Assembly: GCA_007258455.2 (NCBI GenBank)
Contig: VDFB02358134.1
Coordinates: 211,594,026 to 211,658,025, forward strand
DNA length: 64,000 nt
Source of the DNA: Sequoia sempervirens
Lineage: Eukaryota; Streptophyta; Pinopsida; Cupressales; Cupressaceae
Direction: 5' to 3'
Made by a program: the position numbers and the translations under genes. A model generated the notes under the pieces. The model saw nothing but the letters and a program-made list of their open reading frames with translations, did no database searches and was not told the DNA's origin. Of this stretch, positions 55,871 through 64,000 are shown one piece after another (the first letter of the stretch is position 1; each line of letters begins with the position of its first letter).

Positions 55871-56944
55871 CAACAGTCGCATTTGATTCTTTTGGATTAG
55901 CCTAAAATCTAGCAACCATACATACAAAATTCATAATATCTAGTGTAGTCTAGGTTAAATAAAGCAATCTACCAATCATTGACATGTATCTAGTTTGATT
56001 CACCTTAGGAGAATCATCATTCTGTGTTAGCTTACATCCGATCGCCATGAGAGTACCAACAGAATTTGATTCTTCCATCCCAAATTTCTTCAATATCTCT
56101 CTCACATATTTGGATTATGATATGAAAATTCCCATGTCTGCTTGGGTCACTTACAATCCTAGAAAGAGCTTCATCTCTTCAATCATACTCATCTCAAATT
56201 CATCCTTCATCTCATCGGAAAACTTCATACATAGATTTTCATCTCCTCCAAAAAATGATGTCATCAACAAAGACTTCTATAATTAACTCTTTATCATGAT
56301 CCAATTTGAAATATAAGTTGTTATCAACAATACCTTTAGTGAATCCAAGCTTCAGTAAGTATTTGTCCAATCTAGCATACCAAGCTTTGGGGTCTTGCTT
56401 AAGTCCATATAAAGCTTTCTTCAAGCAACATACCATATTTTCGAGTTGGCTGAAATTCGTCTGGCTATTCAATGTATACTTCTTCTAGTTCTCCATTCGG
56501 AAATGCCAACTTCACATCAATCTAATAGAATTTATAGTATTGTATGCATTATAAGTAATAAATAATCTAAAATCTTTGATTTTGGCAACAGGGGAAAATT
56601 TTTCTTCAAAATCAACACCTTCCATCTAAGAATACCCTTTACATACCAGTCTTGCTTTATTCCAGACCACTTCACCTTGTTCATTAAACTTGTTTCAAAC
56701 CACCCATTTAGTACCAATCAAATTTTTGTCTTTAGGTCTAGGAATCAATATCCACGTCATTCTTTTCAATTTGTGTCAGCTCTTCCTCCATAGCTTCCAT
56801 CTAGTGTTCATCTTGCTAGGTTTTAGTGACATTTTTAGGTTCAATCTTGGAAATCAGGTAGTACTCTTCTACAATATTTCTTCTAGTTTTAACTCTTTTA
56901 TTCTTATTTCCTATAATTTGACTTTTATAATGATTTAGCTTTAC
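55871..56944 (-). pseudogene. copia reverse transcriptase of element 5
   Basis: Minus-strand blocks include a degenerate EEELTQIEKNDVDIDS-like start, NLIGTKWVV, a VCKGYS-like motif before EGVDFEEKFSPVAKI (near 56620), the VKLAFPNGELEEVYIE region (about 56500), [43 protein letters not shown] (56472-56300), EVFVDDIIFW (catalytic box FVDD) and IRVIEEMKLFLGL. Several stops and frameshifts separate them. Blocks are in correct order and join, across the insertion at 56949-57735, to the integrase end at 57892. Confidence 0.9.
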
Positions 56945-56948
56945 ATAC

Positions 56949-57735
56949 GGGTATGTGCAGGATCATGATGGGCCAAAAAGTGGCAATATGATGGGTATTT
57001 GTAGGGTATGTGGCTGACGACTTTTTTTTTACCCAAAATTTATGAAATGAAAAGGGTTTTTAAAGGAGATTCTCGGCTTTCCACCAATATAAATTATGCT
57101 TTACTTTGAATTTAATAAATATTTTTTATTCATTTTCTATTTGAATTATGGCTAAAATGTTGATTGATAGGCTAATTGAAAAACATCTATAGCTTCCAAA
57201 TAGTATCACATTTTTTGAATCCAAAACATGCATCACATTCTATACTTTGCACACTATAGGATTAAAAAAAGAAAAAATGAATTTCATGAAGTTTTGACCA
57301 AGTTAAAGTGGTTAGATGTACGAGTTTTTATATTTTTCAAAAGTTGTAATAAAAAAATCATAATTAATTATTTACTTGGAAAAAAATTACAAAAAAATAT
57401 GCATCACATTCGGACATGAGTCCTCTACTTATGTCTAAAATCTTATAAAAAATATTATCATTTTATTGTGGTTAGGGTGGTCGCACACCTACTTATTTTT
57501 CCAAATTTACTCTGCATTGAAATTTCAAATTTTCACCAAATAGATTTTTTTTCTTTTAAATAAACCTAGTATTTTAGAAACTACATTAAATTTCCTACAG
57601 ATTCTATTGTTACATATTTTTTAAATAATATAGATAACTTATTCAAATTTTTACGTCAAGTTTCCTAACTCTATTTTTTCTAAATTTTTTGCTGCTTAAG
57701 GGCTTGTTTTTTCCATGATGATCCTGCACATACCC
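56949..57735. mobile_element. Non-autonomous inverted-repeat DNA transposon, 787 bp
   Basis: The ends are inverted repeats of 23 bp with one mismatch, starting GGGTATGTGCAGGATCAT on each side. ATAC flanks it at 56945-56948 and 57736-57739. Comparing with the uninterrupted copia sequence at about 490-500 of element 1 (GAGGTATGTGAG), removal of the element plus one ATAC restores the expected copia sequence, so the target duplication is 4 bp. No transposase is encoded. The interior is AT-rich. The diverged relative at 8151-8890 is in reverse orientation. A 4-bp duplication does not fit the usual plant hAT (8 bp), Mutator (9-11 bp), PIF/Harbinger or CACTA (3 bp), or mariner (TA) rules. Confidence 0.85.
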
Positions 57736-57891
57736 ATACCTTGGAGTTTTGGGACTTCCAAAAACTTCTGGTTCTTCTGATCTTCCTTTTGCGCTTGCAC
57801 TTGTCTATTCTTTCTTATTTACTTGATTTATCGGAACGAATTGAGGTTGCTTTACCAGAACATATGGAATAATCTAAAGTAGATTAAGTGT

Positions 57892-58290
57892 CTAAACATT
57901 TTCCCCTCTGTTTGTATTGTCTTCATCTGAATCATATCCACAATATCTAGATGATTTAGTAGAATCCTCACCAACTTTGACATTTTCACTCTCAACACTC
58001 TTTCTTAGTTTCTTGTTATAGCATTGGTAGGCCTTGATTCTAGTAGAGTAACCTAAAAAGATTCCTTCATCACTTCTTGCACCAAACATGCCTATATAAC
58101 ATTTGCTTCCAAAGATCTTGAAATATTTAATATTAGGCTTGTAACCAAACCATAGCTCAAAAGGAGTCTTACCAAAATTCTCATTAACATTTACCCGATT
58201 TAAAGTGTACACAATAGTTCTTATAGCTTCACTCCAATGGCTCTTGGGTACATTTCCTTCTATCATCATTGTTCTAGCAACATCCAAAAA
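57892..58290 (-). pseudogene. copia integrase C-terminal region of element 5
   Basis: The 131-codon minus frame reads MDVARTMMIEGNVPKSHWSEAIRTIVYTLNR, GKTPFELWFGYKPNIKYFKIFGSKCYI, MFGARSDEGIFLGYSTRIKAYQCYNKKL and VKVGED. It is close to 15-338 of element 1, confirming the shared clade. It lacks a few residues between CYI and the FDARSDEG-equivalent block. Confidence 0.93.
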
Positions 58291-58936
58291 AATTCTATTC
58301 TTTCTTTCTACAACTCCATTTTGTTGAGGAGTTCAGGGAGCAGATAATTGTCTTTTGATTCCATGTTCTTCACAAAAAGAGATCTCTTTGGAGGTGAACT
58401 CACCACCTCGATAAGATCTCAAAAACTTGATTTTCAAACCTTTCTCATTCCCTACCATAGCCTTGAAAATTTTGAACTTTTCCAGTGCTTCAAAATTTTC
58501 TCTTAAGAAGGAAACCCATATCATTCTAGAGAATCATCAATAATCAACATAAAGTACCTTTCTCCATGAATACTTCTGACTCTGGAGGGACAACAAAGGT
58601 GAGTATGTAGCAACTCCAACAAATCATTTGAATAAAATTGTTTTCTCTGGAAGGAGACTCTAGTCTATTTTCCTATCTAACATTCCTTACAAATTGTGTT
58701 GGTAGGCTTCACTAACTTAGGTAGTTATCTTACTACTTGAGTTGAACTTACCTTGACAATGTTATCAAAATTTACATGACACAACCTTCTATGCCAAAAC
58801 CAACTTTCATCTACTTGAACAATTAAACAACTCCCACTAGCAGTATTCCGATGAGAAAATTACCTTTTGTTTGTTTACCAGTAGCAATCATGTTGCTTGA
58901 ACTTCCACGTATCTTGCATCTTCCATATTTGATTTG
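58291..58936 (-). pseudogene. copia integrase core and pre-integrase of element 5
   Basis: 58524-58333 encodes WVSFLRENFEALEKFKIFKAMVGNEKGLKIKFLRSYRGGEFTSKEISFCEEHGIKRQLSAP. The usual RSDNGGEF reads RSYRGGEF, so the second catalytic Asp is lost. Broken frames to the right give the first core part, a degenerate zinc region, and KYGRCKIRGSSSNMIATGKQTKGNF next to the nested LTR. The protease and the rest continue at 63033. Confidence 0.88.
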
Positions 58937-59433
58937 TGTTAGTGTAATTAATTAATTATTACACTAGCATAAGTTAACTTAGGTCATATATCATTTAGTC
59001 CTAGGTTGCATTTTAATAAATCATTTAATAATGGGGTAATGTCCCCTTCCATGTTTGTAGGGATAAGATTCCTTTTGGAAGATGATTTGTCCTTCTAGAA
59101 CTTATCTCAACATTTAATAATTTCCTAGATAGGGTTCACATGTTATCACATGTTGTTAGATCATGACACATGGCAACATCTCATGCATCTTAGGTTTTCT
59201 CTCATGCTTATATATTCAGACAACTTGTACATTTGTAATCATCCAATATCATATCAAATATTAATGATCTAATGCTGTAGATCAATAGCAATCTCTCTTT
59301 GTAGCCCTTAGTTGCAACACTTTCTATGTGGTGAAATTTCTCCTGGCAAGATCCTTTGAAGTGTGCACAACTTCATTGGATGATTAAACATCCATCATTT
59401 CAACATGGTATTAGAGCATGTTGAATTCTAACA
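58937..59433 (+). repeat. 5' LTR of the nested pol-less element
   Basis: TGTTAG...CTAACA. Near its start (58940-58966) is an almost perfect palindrome with arms TAGTGTAAT and ATTACACTA. Near its end (59406-59417) is TGGTATTAGAGC, a near copy of a tRNA-Met primer site, 28 bp upstream of the actual one. Confidence 0.93.
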
Positions 59434-59446
59434 TGGTATCAAAGCC
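59434..59446 (+). promoter_or_regulatory. Primer-binding site of the nested element
   Basis: TGGTATCAAAGCC directly after the LTR. It differs at one position (A for G) from the initiator tRNA-Met site TGGTATCAGAGCC. Confidence 0.85.
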
Positions 59447-60950
59447 ATTCCATTGAGAATTCATCACAAGATCACAAAAGTTGGGTTGGAGAGATTCTTG
59501 CAGGCTTGAAGGTTTTCCATTGAAGGCTACTTGTTTTCACTTGGGGATCAAGCTGATTTATGAAGCAGATAGAGTCAGATCCAAGCTCTCCATTGTCTTT
59601 AGAAGGCCTCAAAACCCTAGGATCGCCTACCCAATCATCGAAATCAGATACATCAACCCGAGAGCCATAAGAGGTATTTGGGTTTGCAAAATCAACTGGT
59701 ACGATCCATACAAATTTGTAGTAAAAAAATCATCCCAGTTAGTTGTCCTCTAAGGATTTTTTTTTTAATTGTAGGCACCTTTTTCTTTTAGAAAAATTGG
59801 GCAATTTCATATTGTGTTTGGAAAAAAATATATATTTGGCAATTTTCTATAGTTTGCAGAAAAAATTATCATATTGACTACAATATTAATCAATTGTCGG
59901 CAATCTTTTCTAAATCATTGGCATTTTATTAATTTCTTTTGGGGTTTAAATATTGCACCATCGACATATTATTCTATCGGCTTTGGTGGAAATATTTTTT
60001 TTGCAAATTAAATATATTAAAAAAGGATTTTGATTTTTAATTTCAAAATGCAATATTAAAAATCATTTATACAACCCTTCCTTCGTCAGCATTCACAATC
60101 TATAGACATAAGCTTTCATTGGTTGTACCTTCTATCTGTGGTTTGACCTGACGTCCTTGGTTGCATCATGTTCTTCACCTATTGCCTGCCATTCATGTTT
60201 CTACCACCGAGGTCCTTTTTCCAATCACCAGGCTTCCATCGCCAATGCCTTCTTTTCCACTGATCATTGTCCTACCATCAAATGACTTTCATCGCTGACC
60301 ACATCACTTGGTTCCTACCGGCCGTTGTGATTTGTTTCCACTGACTGACACTGTTCATTTGTCGGTGCTCGAGCTTTCTAACCCTATCAATTGCTTCGCC
60401 AAGGCTGCCACTCCACCACTGCCTATTTGGTGGTTTTTTTTTTTCTATCCAACACCCCACGGTCATATCAATTACTGTGGGCTATATTTTTTACCCTATT
60501 TAGCCTGCAAAGTTCCAAATCTAGGAATTTTTTTTCTTTTTATCATAACTTTTCACCAAGGTATCAAAAATCAACAAACGAGATACCATCAGAAAGGGAA
60601 TTTCAAGCACTTTCTAGTGGTGACCTCAATTCTATGCAATTTTTTTCATAGAAAATTCTACACCCAACTGAAGAAAAAACCATAATTTTGACATAAAGGC
60701 TTGTAACTTTGCAATCATTTATCAGATTTTGATGATTCCAATGGCATCAAGAAGTATATTTAGAGTTTTTTTCATCATTCTAGACCCCTTGATCAATTTT
60801 AGCTCTAGGTACTCTTGCATTGTTTTTTTCATTTTAGTGCATTTTTCAATAACGTAGACATCTTGAAGCTTGAGAATTTTTTTTTTTATCTAGGTAGCAT
60901 CACTTCAGTTGTACATCATCCTTGGAAGCTTCTATTTGCTGTTAAAAGTC
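59447..60950 (+). other. Internal region of the nested element before gag
   Basis: Contains an open frame at 59481-59753 (MGWRDSCRLEGFPLK...) with no recognised domain, and T-rich sequence with several short frames. I assign no function. Confidence 0.5.
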
Positions 60951-60951
60951 A

Positions 60952-61437
60952 GTGTCTTTGTGTTTTTGGAGAAATTTCATTATGGGGCTTGCATATAACT
61001 TTTCTTTGACTATGTTGCAGAAGGGAAACTATAAGCAATGGCGAGAAGGGATCAACCACCATCTCCAATCACATGATCTATTGCCTCATCTATATGGTAT
61101 AGTTCCTCATCTAAGTGAATGTGTTCATAAATTTTCTTGGAGTTGCAGTAGATATACTATCTTGGAGATTATTGCTATGCAAGTTGATTGTGATGTTTTG
61201 AGATCTATTGATCATTGTGATTGTCCTCACATCCTTTGGGCTAAACTTTGGGAGATATATGGAGGATCAGACACTCCACCCTTCCCTGATGGTCAAGATT
61301 CAAAATATCATTCTTCAGATCACGTACCCCATGCTAATATTGTTGTACGAGAAGTTTATTGCCTTGAATCTTCCAAAGAGCTTGACAAGGTTCCTTCAGG
61401 TGCTTCTTCTCCATCAGAGACTATTGTTATCCCTTAA
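60952..61437 (+). pseudogene. gag-like fragment of the nested element
   Basis: A 161-codon frame whose middle reads KGNYKQWREGINHHLQSHDLLPHLYGIVPHL...IIAMQVDCDVLRSIDHCDCPHILWAKLWEIYGG. The pattern (NY-x-x-W, an L-x-SHDL region, and a LW-x-IYGG end) resembles the N-terminal gag domain of copia elements. The remainder is Ser/Pro-rich. No zinc knuckle or protease follows; 61440-62530 has only scattered short frames. The start codon is uncertain, as the similarity begins at about residue 20. Confidence 0.65.
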
Positions 61438-61439
61438 CA

Positions 61440-62528
61440 ATCAATGATTACTTTCTCAAATTCATTGATTGAAACTTCCATCATCATCATTCATTAGGAC
61501 ATATTCATTTTTCCAGACTTGACATCATAGGATGGCTTTGTTTCAGGTATCACTCACTTGGCTACTTCTATAGGTTTGGAGGACATTCTTGAGGGGATAT
61601 CACTCTTTTATTCAGATTCCACTTTGGAGAGTTCTCTTGAGTCTCCTCATCCTTTTGTCTTGACCTTGATTGGGAATCCAGAGACTATCTTGTAGGAACT
61701 TGGTTTCTCTTCAGAGATTTCATGTATGATGCTTCTTCCCTATCATTCTAGTTAGGATTTGAGGTTTCTTCAACATCTACCACTGGATTTGTTTCTTCCT
61801 AGCGGGAGACTTGTGGTTTTGACACATTTGTTGCTTCAAACTTCTTTCAGTGGTTTTGAGGACACTTCATTCAGGGGGGTATCAAGTCTCCATTATATTC
61901 ATCACATCTTAGTCTTCGGATATTGTTCAACATCAGTTTCCTCATCGTCCTAGTTTTTCACTCTCTTCATTGATTGTGGCGTCTTCATCTTCAAGCAAGG
62001 AGACATTTGAGCAGAGTTTAGAGACATCATCAACATCAACATTCATCCTTCCTTCCTTCAATTCCTATCCGGAATGAGAAGTAGCACTACACTTGCACTT
62101 GGTTTTGTTTCTTCTAAAAAGGAGACAAGTTTTTTGTCGACATTGGATCTTGTTCTGTCTTCAAACACTTACCAGTTTTGCAGGAGATCTCATGTTCTAG
62201 GGGGGCTATATAGTCTCTCTCTTTCCCTCCTATGGGGAGGCTATTGATTGTATTGTATCCATGTGATGGATGGTGTACTTGTGGGTTATTTTAGAGTCCT
62301 CCATCCTTCCCATCCTATCTCACATTTTATTTTCTATATTTCATCTTCTTTTTGGAGAGGGGTTTTATTCCCACTAGGTCTTCCCCTTTTCTTTGGTTGC
62401 AAGATATTTTCTGCATCTTTATCATGTAAATGGGTACCTAACATGGCCTCAAATTTGGGACCCATCATCATCATTGTCGTCATAATCATCTTTGCATAAT
62501 CATTGCATTTTCCTCCCTAAGTTGAACT
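61440..62528 (+). other. 3' internal region of the nested element
   Basis: T/C-rich sequence with short Ser/Leu/Phe-rich frames and no recognised domain. Nothing resembling pol is present. Confidence 0.55.
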
Positions 62529-62538
62529 TATGGGGGGG
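62529..62538 (+). promoter_or_regulatory. Polypurine tract of the nested element
   Basis: TATGGGGGGG directly before the 3' LTR. Confidence 0.8.
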
Positions 62539-63032
62539 TGTTAGTGTAATTAATTAATTATTACACTAGCATAATTTAACTTAGGTCATATATCATTTAG
62601 TCCTAGGTTGCATTTTAATAGATCATTTAATAATGGGGTAACAACCCCTTCAATGTTTGTAGGGATAAGATTCCTTCTAGAAGATGAGTTTTCCTTCTAG
62701 AACTTATCTCAACATTTAATAATTTCCTAGACAAGGTTCACATGTTGTTACATGTTAGAGCATGACACACGGAAACATCTCATGCATCTTAGGTTTTCTC
62801 TCATGCCTATATATTCAGGAAACTTGTACATTTGTAATCATCGAATATCATGTCAAATATCAATGATCTAATGTTTTACATCAATAGCAATCTCTCATTG
62901 CAACCCTTAGTTGCAACAATTTCTATGTGGCGTAATTTCTCTTGGAAATATCTTTTGAAGTGTGCACAACTTCATTGGATGATTAAATATCCATCATTTC
63001 AACATGGTATTAGAGCATGTTGAATTCTAACA
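62539..63032 (+). repeat. 3' LTR of the nested element
   Basis: Aligns with 58937-59433 and includes the terminal TGGTATTAGAGC...CTAACA segment (63005-63032). Copia coding resumes immediately after it. Confidence 0.93.
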
Positions 63033-63460
63033 AATTTTAGATCATAGCATTTTCCCACCATCTGTCCAACACTCAAAATATTGTGCTTCAATCCTTCAAC
63101 ATAAAGAACATCATCAATGTCATCCTTACCACCAAGACAAATAGAACCTCTACCATGAATCACACTAGCATTGTTGTCTCCAAATCTTACAACACCACCA
63201 TCATATTTCTCTAGACTCACATTTTTTTTCTTATCACCAGTCATATGATGTGAGTATCCACTATCAATAACCCATTCATCCTTTTCTTCAACTCAGGTTG
63301 CAAGAGTTTTCTCATCTTTAGTAGATTCAGTAGCCACAAGACTATTTTCAATGGTATCAATGAAAACCCATTCATCTTTATTTACATTATCTTTATCAGA
63401 ATCATCATTATTCACTCCTTCAGGAAAGTAATATTTCATTCATAATCTTGACTTGTTAGG
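63033..63460 (-). pseudogene. copia protease of element 5
   Basis: The minus strand reads DEWVFIDT..., then VEEKDEWVIDSGYSHHMTGDKKKN with the DSG active site, VRFGDNNASVIHGRGSICL and DDVLYVEGLKHNILSVGQMVGKCYDLKF. It stops at the nested LTR, and the next residues appear at 58936. The only obvious lesion is one stop between the acidic linker and the EEKDEW block. Confidence 0.9.
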
Positions 63461-64000
63461 CTTAGATCTAGGAGCTATTTCAGGACATCTTGATGCAAAA
63501 TGACCTATTTTACTACATGAAAAACATTTAATAGGTAACACTCCTTCATACTTACCTTTTCCTTTGCCTTCTTTCTTTACAATCAGTGCTTTCAATTCTT
63601 CTACCGCTCTTTCTTTATCTTCAAGCTACTTCAGTTCTTCATCATACTTGGATATCTTTTTGGAACATTCTCCCAGACCATATCTTTGCTTATTACTTCT
63701 AGATACAGTAGCTTTGAATGTTGATTTAGTCTTCAGAATAGATTCATCAAATTCACTTAATTCAAAAGCAACAAGCTTACCAACCAGTGTGTCTCTTGGC
63801 ATCTTTATTACTGATCTAAGCTCTTCAATAGCGTGAGCCTTCACTTTGTAGGAGGAATGCAAGAATCTAAGTATCTTAGCCACAATTTCATGTTCATCTA
63901 GAGAACCACGAACACATGTAATATCCATCACAATTTCATTCACTCTTTGCATAAAAGAAGTGATATTTTTATCTTCACCCATCTTCAAATTCTCATGCTT
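63461..64000 (-). pseudogene. copia gag C-terminal part of element 5 (window edge)
   Basis: The 120-codon minus frame (63988-63626) reads KITSFMQRVNEIVMDITCVRGSLDEHEIVAKILRFLHSSYK-like gag core sequence (the window has NITSF) and FELSEFDE. Further left there are a zinc knuckle, CFSCSKIGHFASRCP (CX2CX4HX4C), and a basic SKPNKSRL tail. The N-terminal part of gag and the 5' LTR lie beyond the window. Confidence 0.88.

Larger units (their letters stand above)
58937..63032 (+). mobile_element. Pol-less LTR element nested in copia element 5
   Basis: LTRs of 497 bp (58937-59433) and 494 bp (62539-63032) begin TGTTAGTG and end CTAACA. A tRNA-Met-like primer site follows the first and a G-run polypurine tract precedes the second. 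The internal 3.1 kb contains only a gag-like fragment and no protease, integrase or RT. LTRs differ by about 7 percent by eye. The flanks ATTTG and AATTT are not a clean target duplication. Interrupted copia coding on both sides proves the insertion. Confidence 0.9.
53801..64000 (-). mobile_element. Ty1/copia element 5, interrupted by two insertions (minus strand)
   Basis: From left to right the minus-strand element shows its 3' LTR, polypurine tracts, RNase H, RT, integrase, protease and gag, and runs off the right edge before its 5' LTR. Two insertions split it: the inverted-repeat element at 56949-57735, between integrase C-terminus and RT, and the LTR element at 58937-63032, inside the protease-to-pre-integrase segment. 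Sequence on both sides joins in the expected copia order. It is related to element 1 in LTR ends, polypurine layout and pol sequence. Confidence 0.93.

Overview
The window is nuclear DNA of a large-genome seed plant, made almost entirely of retrotransposons. I see no host gene, rRNA or tRNA gene. The evidence for a plant is the mix of element types: Ty1/copia elements primed by initiator tRNA-Met, a Ty3/gypsy lineage with long LTRs, L1-type LINEs with a DUF4283 ORF1 and a C-terminal RNase H, and AT-rich spacers. The high density of old, nested and broken copies fits a repeat-rich genome such as that of a conifer or other gymnosperm, but the sequence does not prove the lineage.

Layout. 1-3682: 3' part of a degraded copia element (+), closed by a TGTTGG...CCAACA LTR. 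3690-5081: 3' end of a LINE (+). 5082-8150: copia fragment (-) cut by a small inverted-repeat DNA transposon relic (8151-8890), then AT-rich and GA-rich simple sequence (9043-9690). 9864-13395: 3' half of a gypsy-like element (-), abutting the RNase H-integrase-3' end of a different gypsy element (+, 13398 to about 18240). 18420-20490: uncharacterised A-rich DNA with a 220-bp tandem repeat. 21614-31155: a foldback and a tandem array of about 450-bp units, split by a complete gypsy-type element (22570-30698) that carries gag and protease but no reverse transcriptase, RNase H or integrase. 33187-37600: LINE (-) with ORF1, endonuclease and RT but no 3' end. 38918-46123: complete copia element (+) with TTATT target duplications. 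46508-51880: complete copia element (-) with 275-bp LTRs and ATATT target duplications. 53801-64000: copia element (-), related to the first one, running off the window. It carries two insertions: a 787-bp inverted-repeat element with a 4-bp target duplication (56949-57735) and a 4.1-kb LTR element lacking pol (58937-63032).

How it fits together. Every pol gene has stops or frameshifts, so no element here looks autonomous now. Members of the same families recur: three copies of one copia clade, two copies of the pol-less gypsy family and two copies of the inverted-repeat element. These pairs allow comparisons inside the window. They reveal a shared non-canonical coding domain in the gypsy family, reciprocal expansion of two different tandem repeats in the same 3' region, and an LTR that has swallowed a former primer-binding site. 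The most unusual items are that pol-less gypsy family, the inverted-repeat family with its 4-bp duplication, and the LTR boundary shift.
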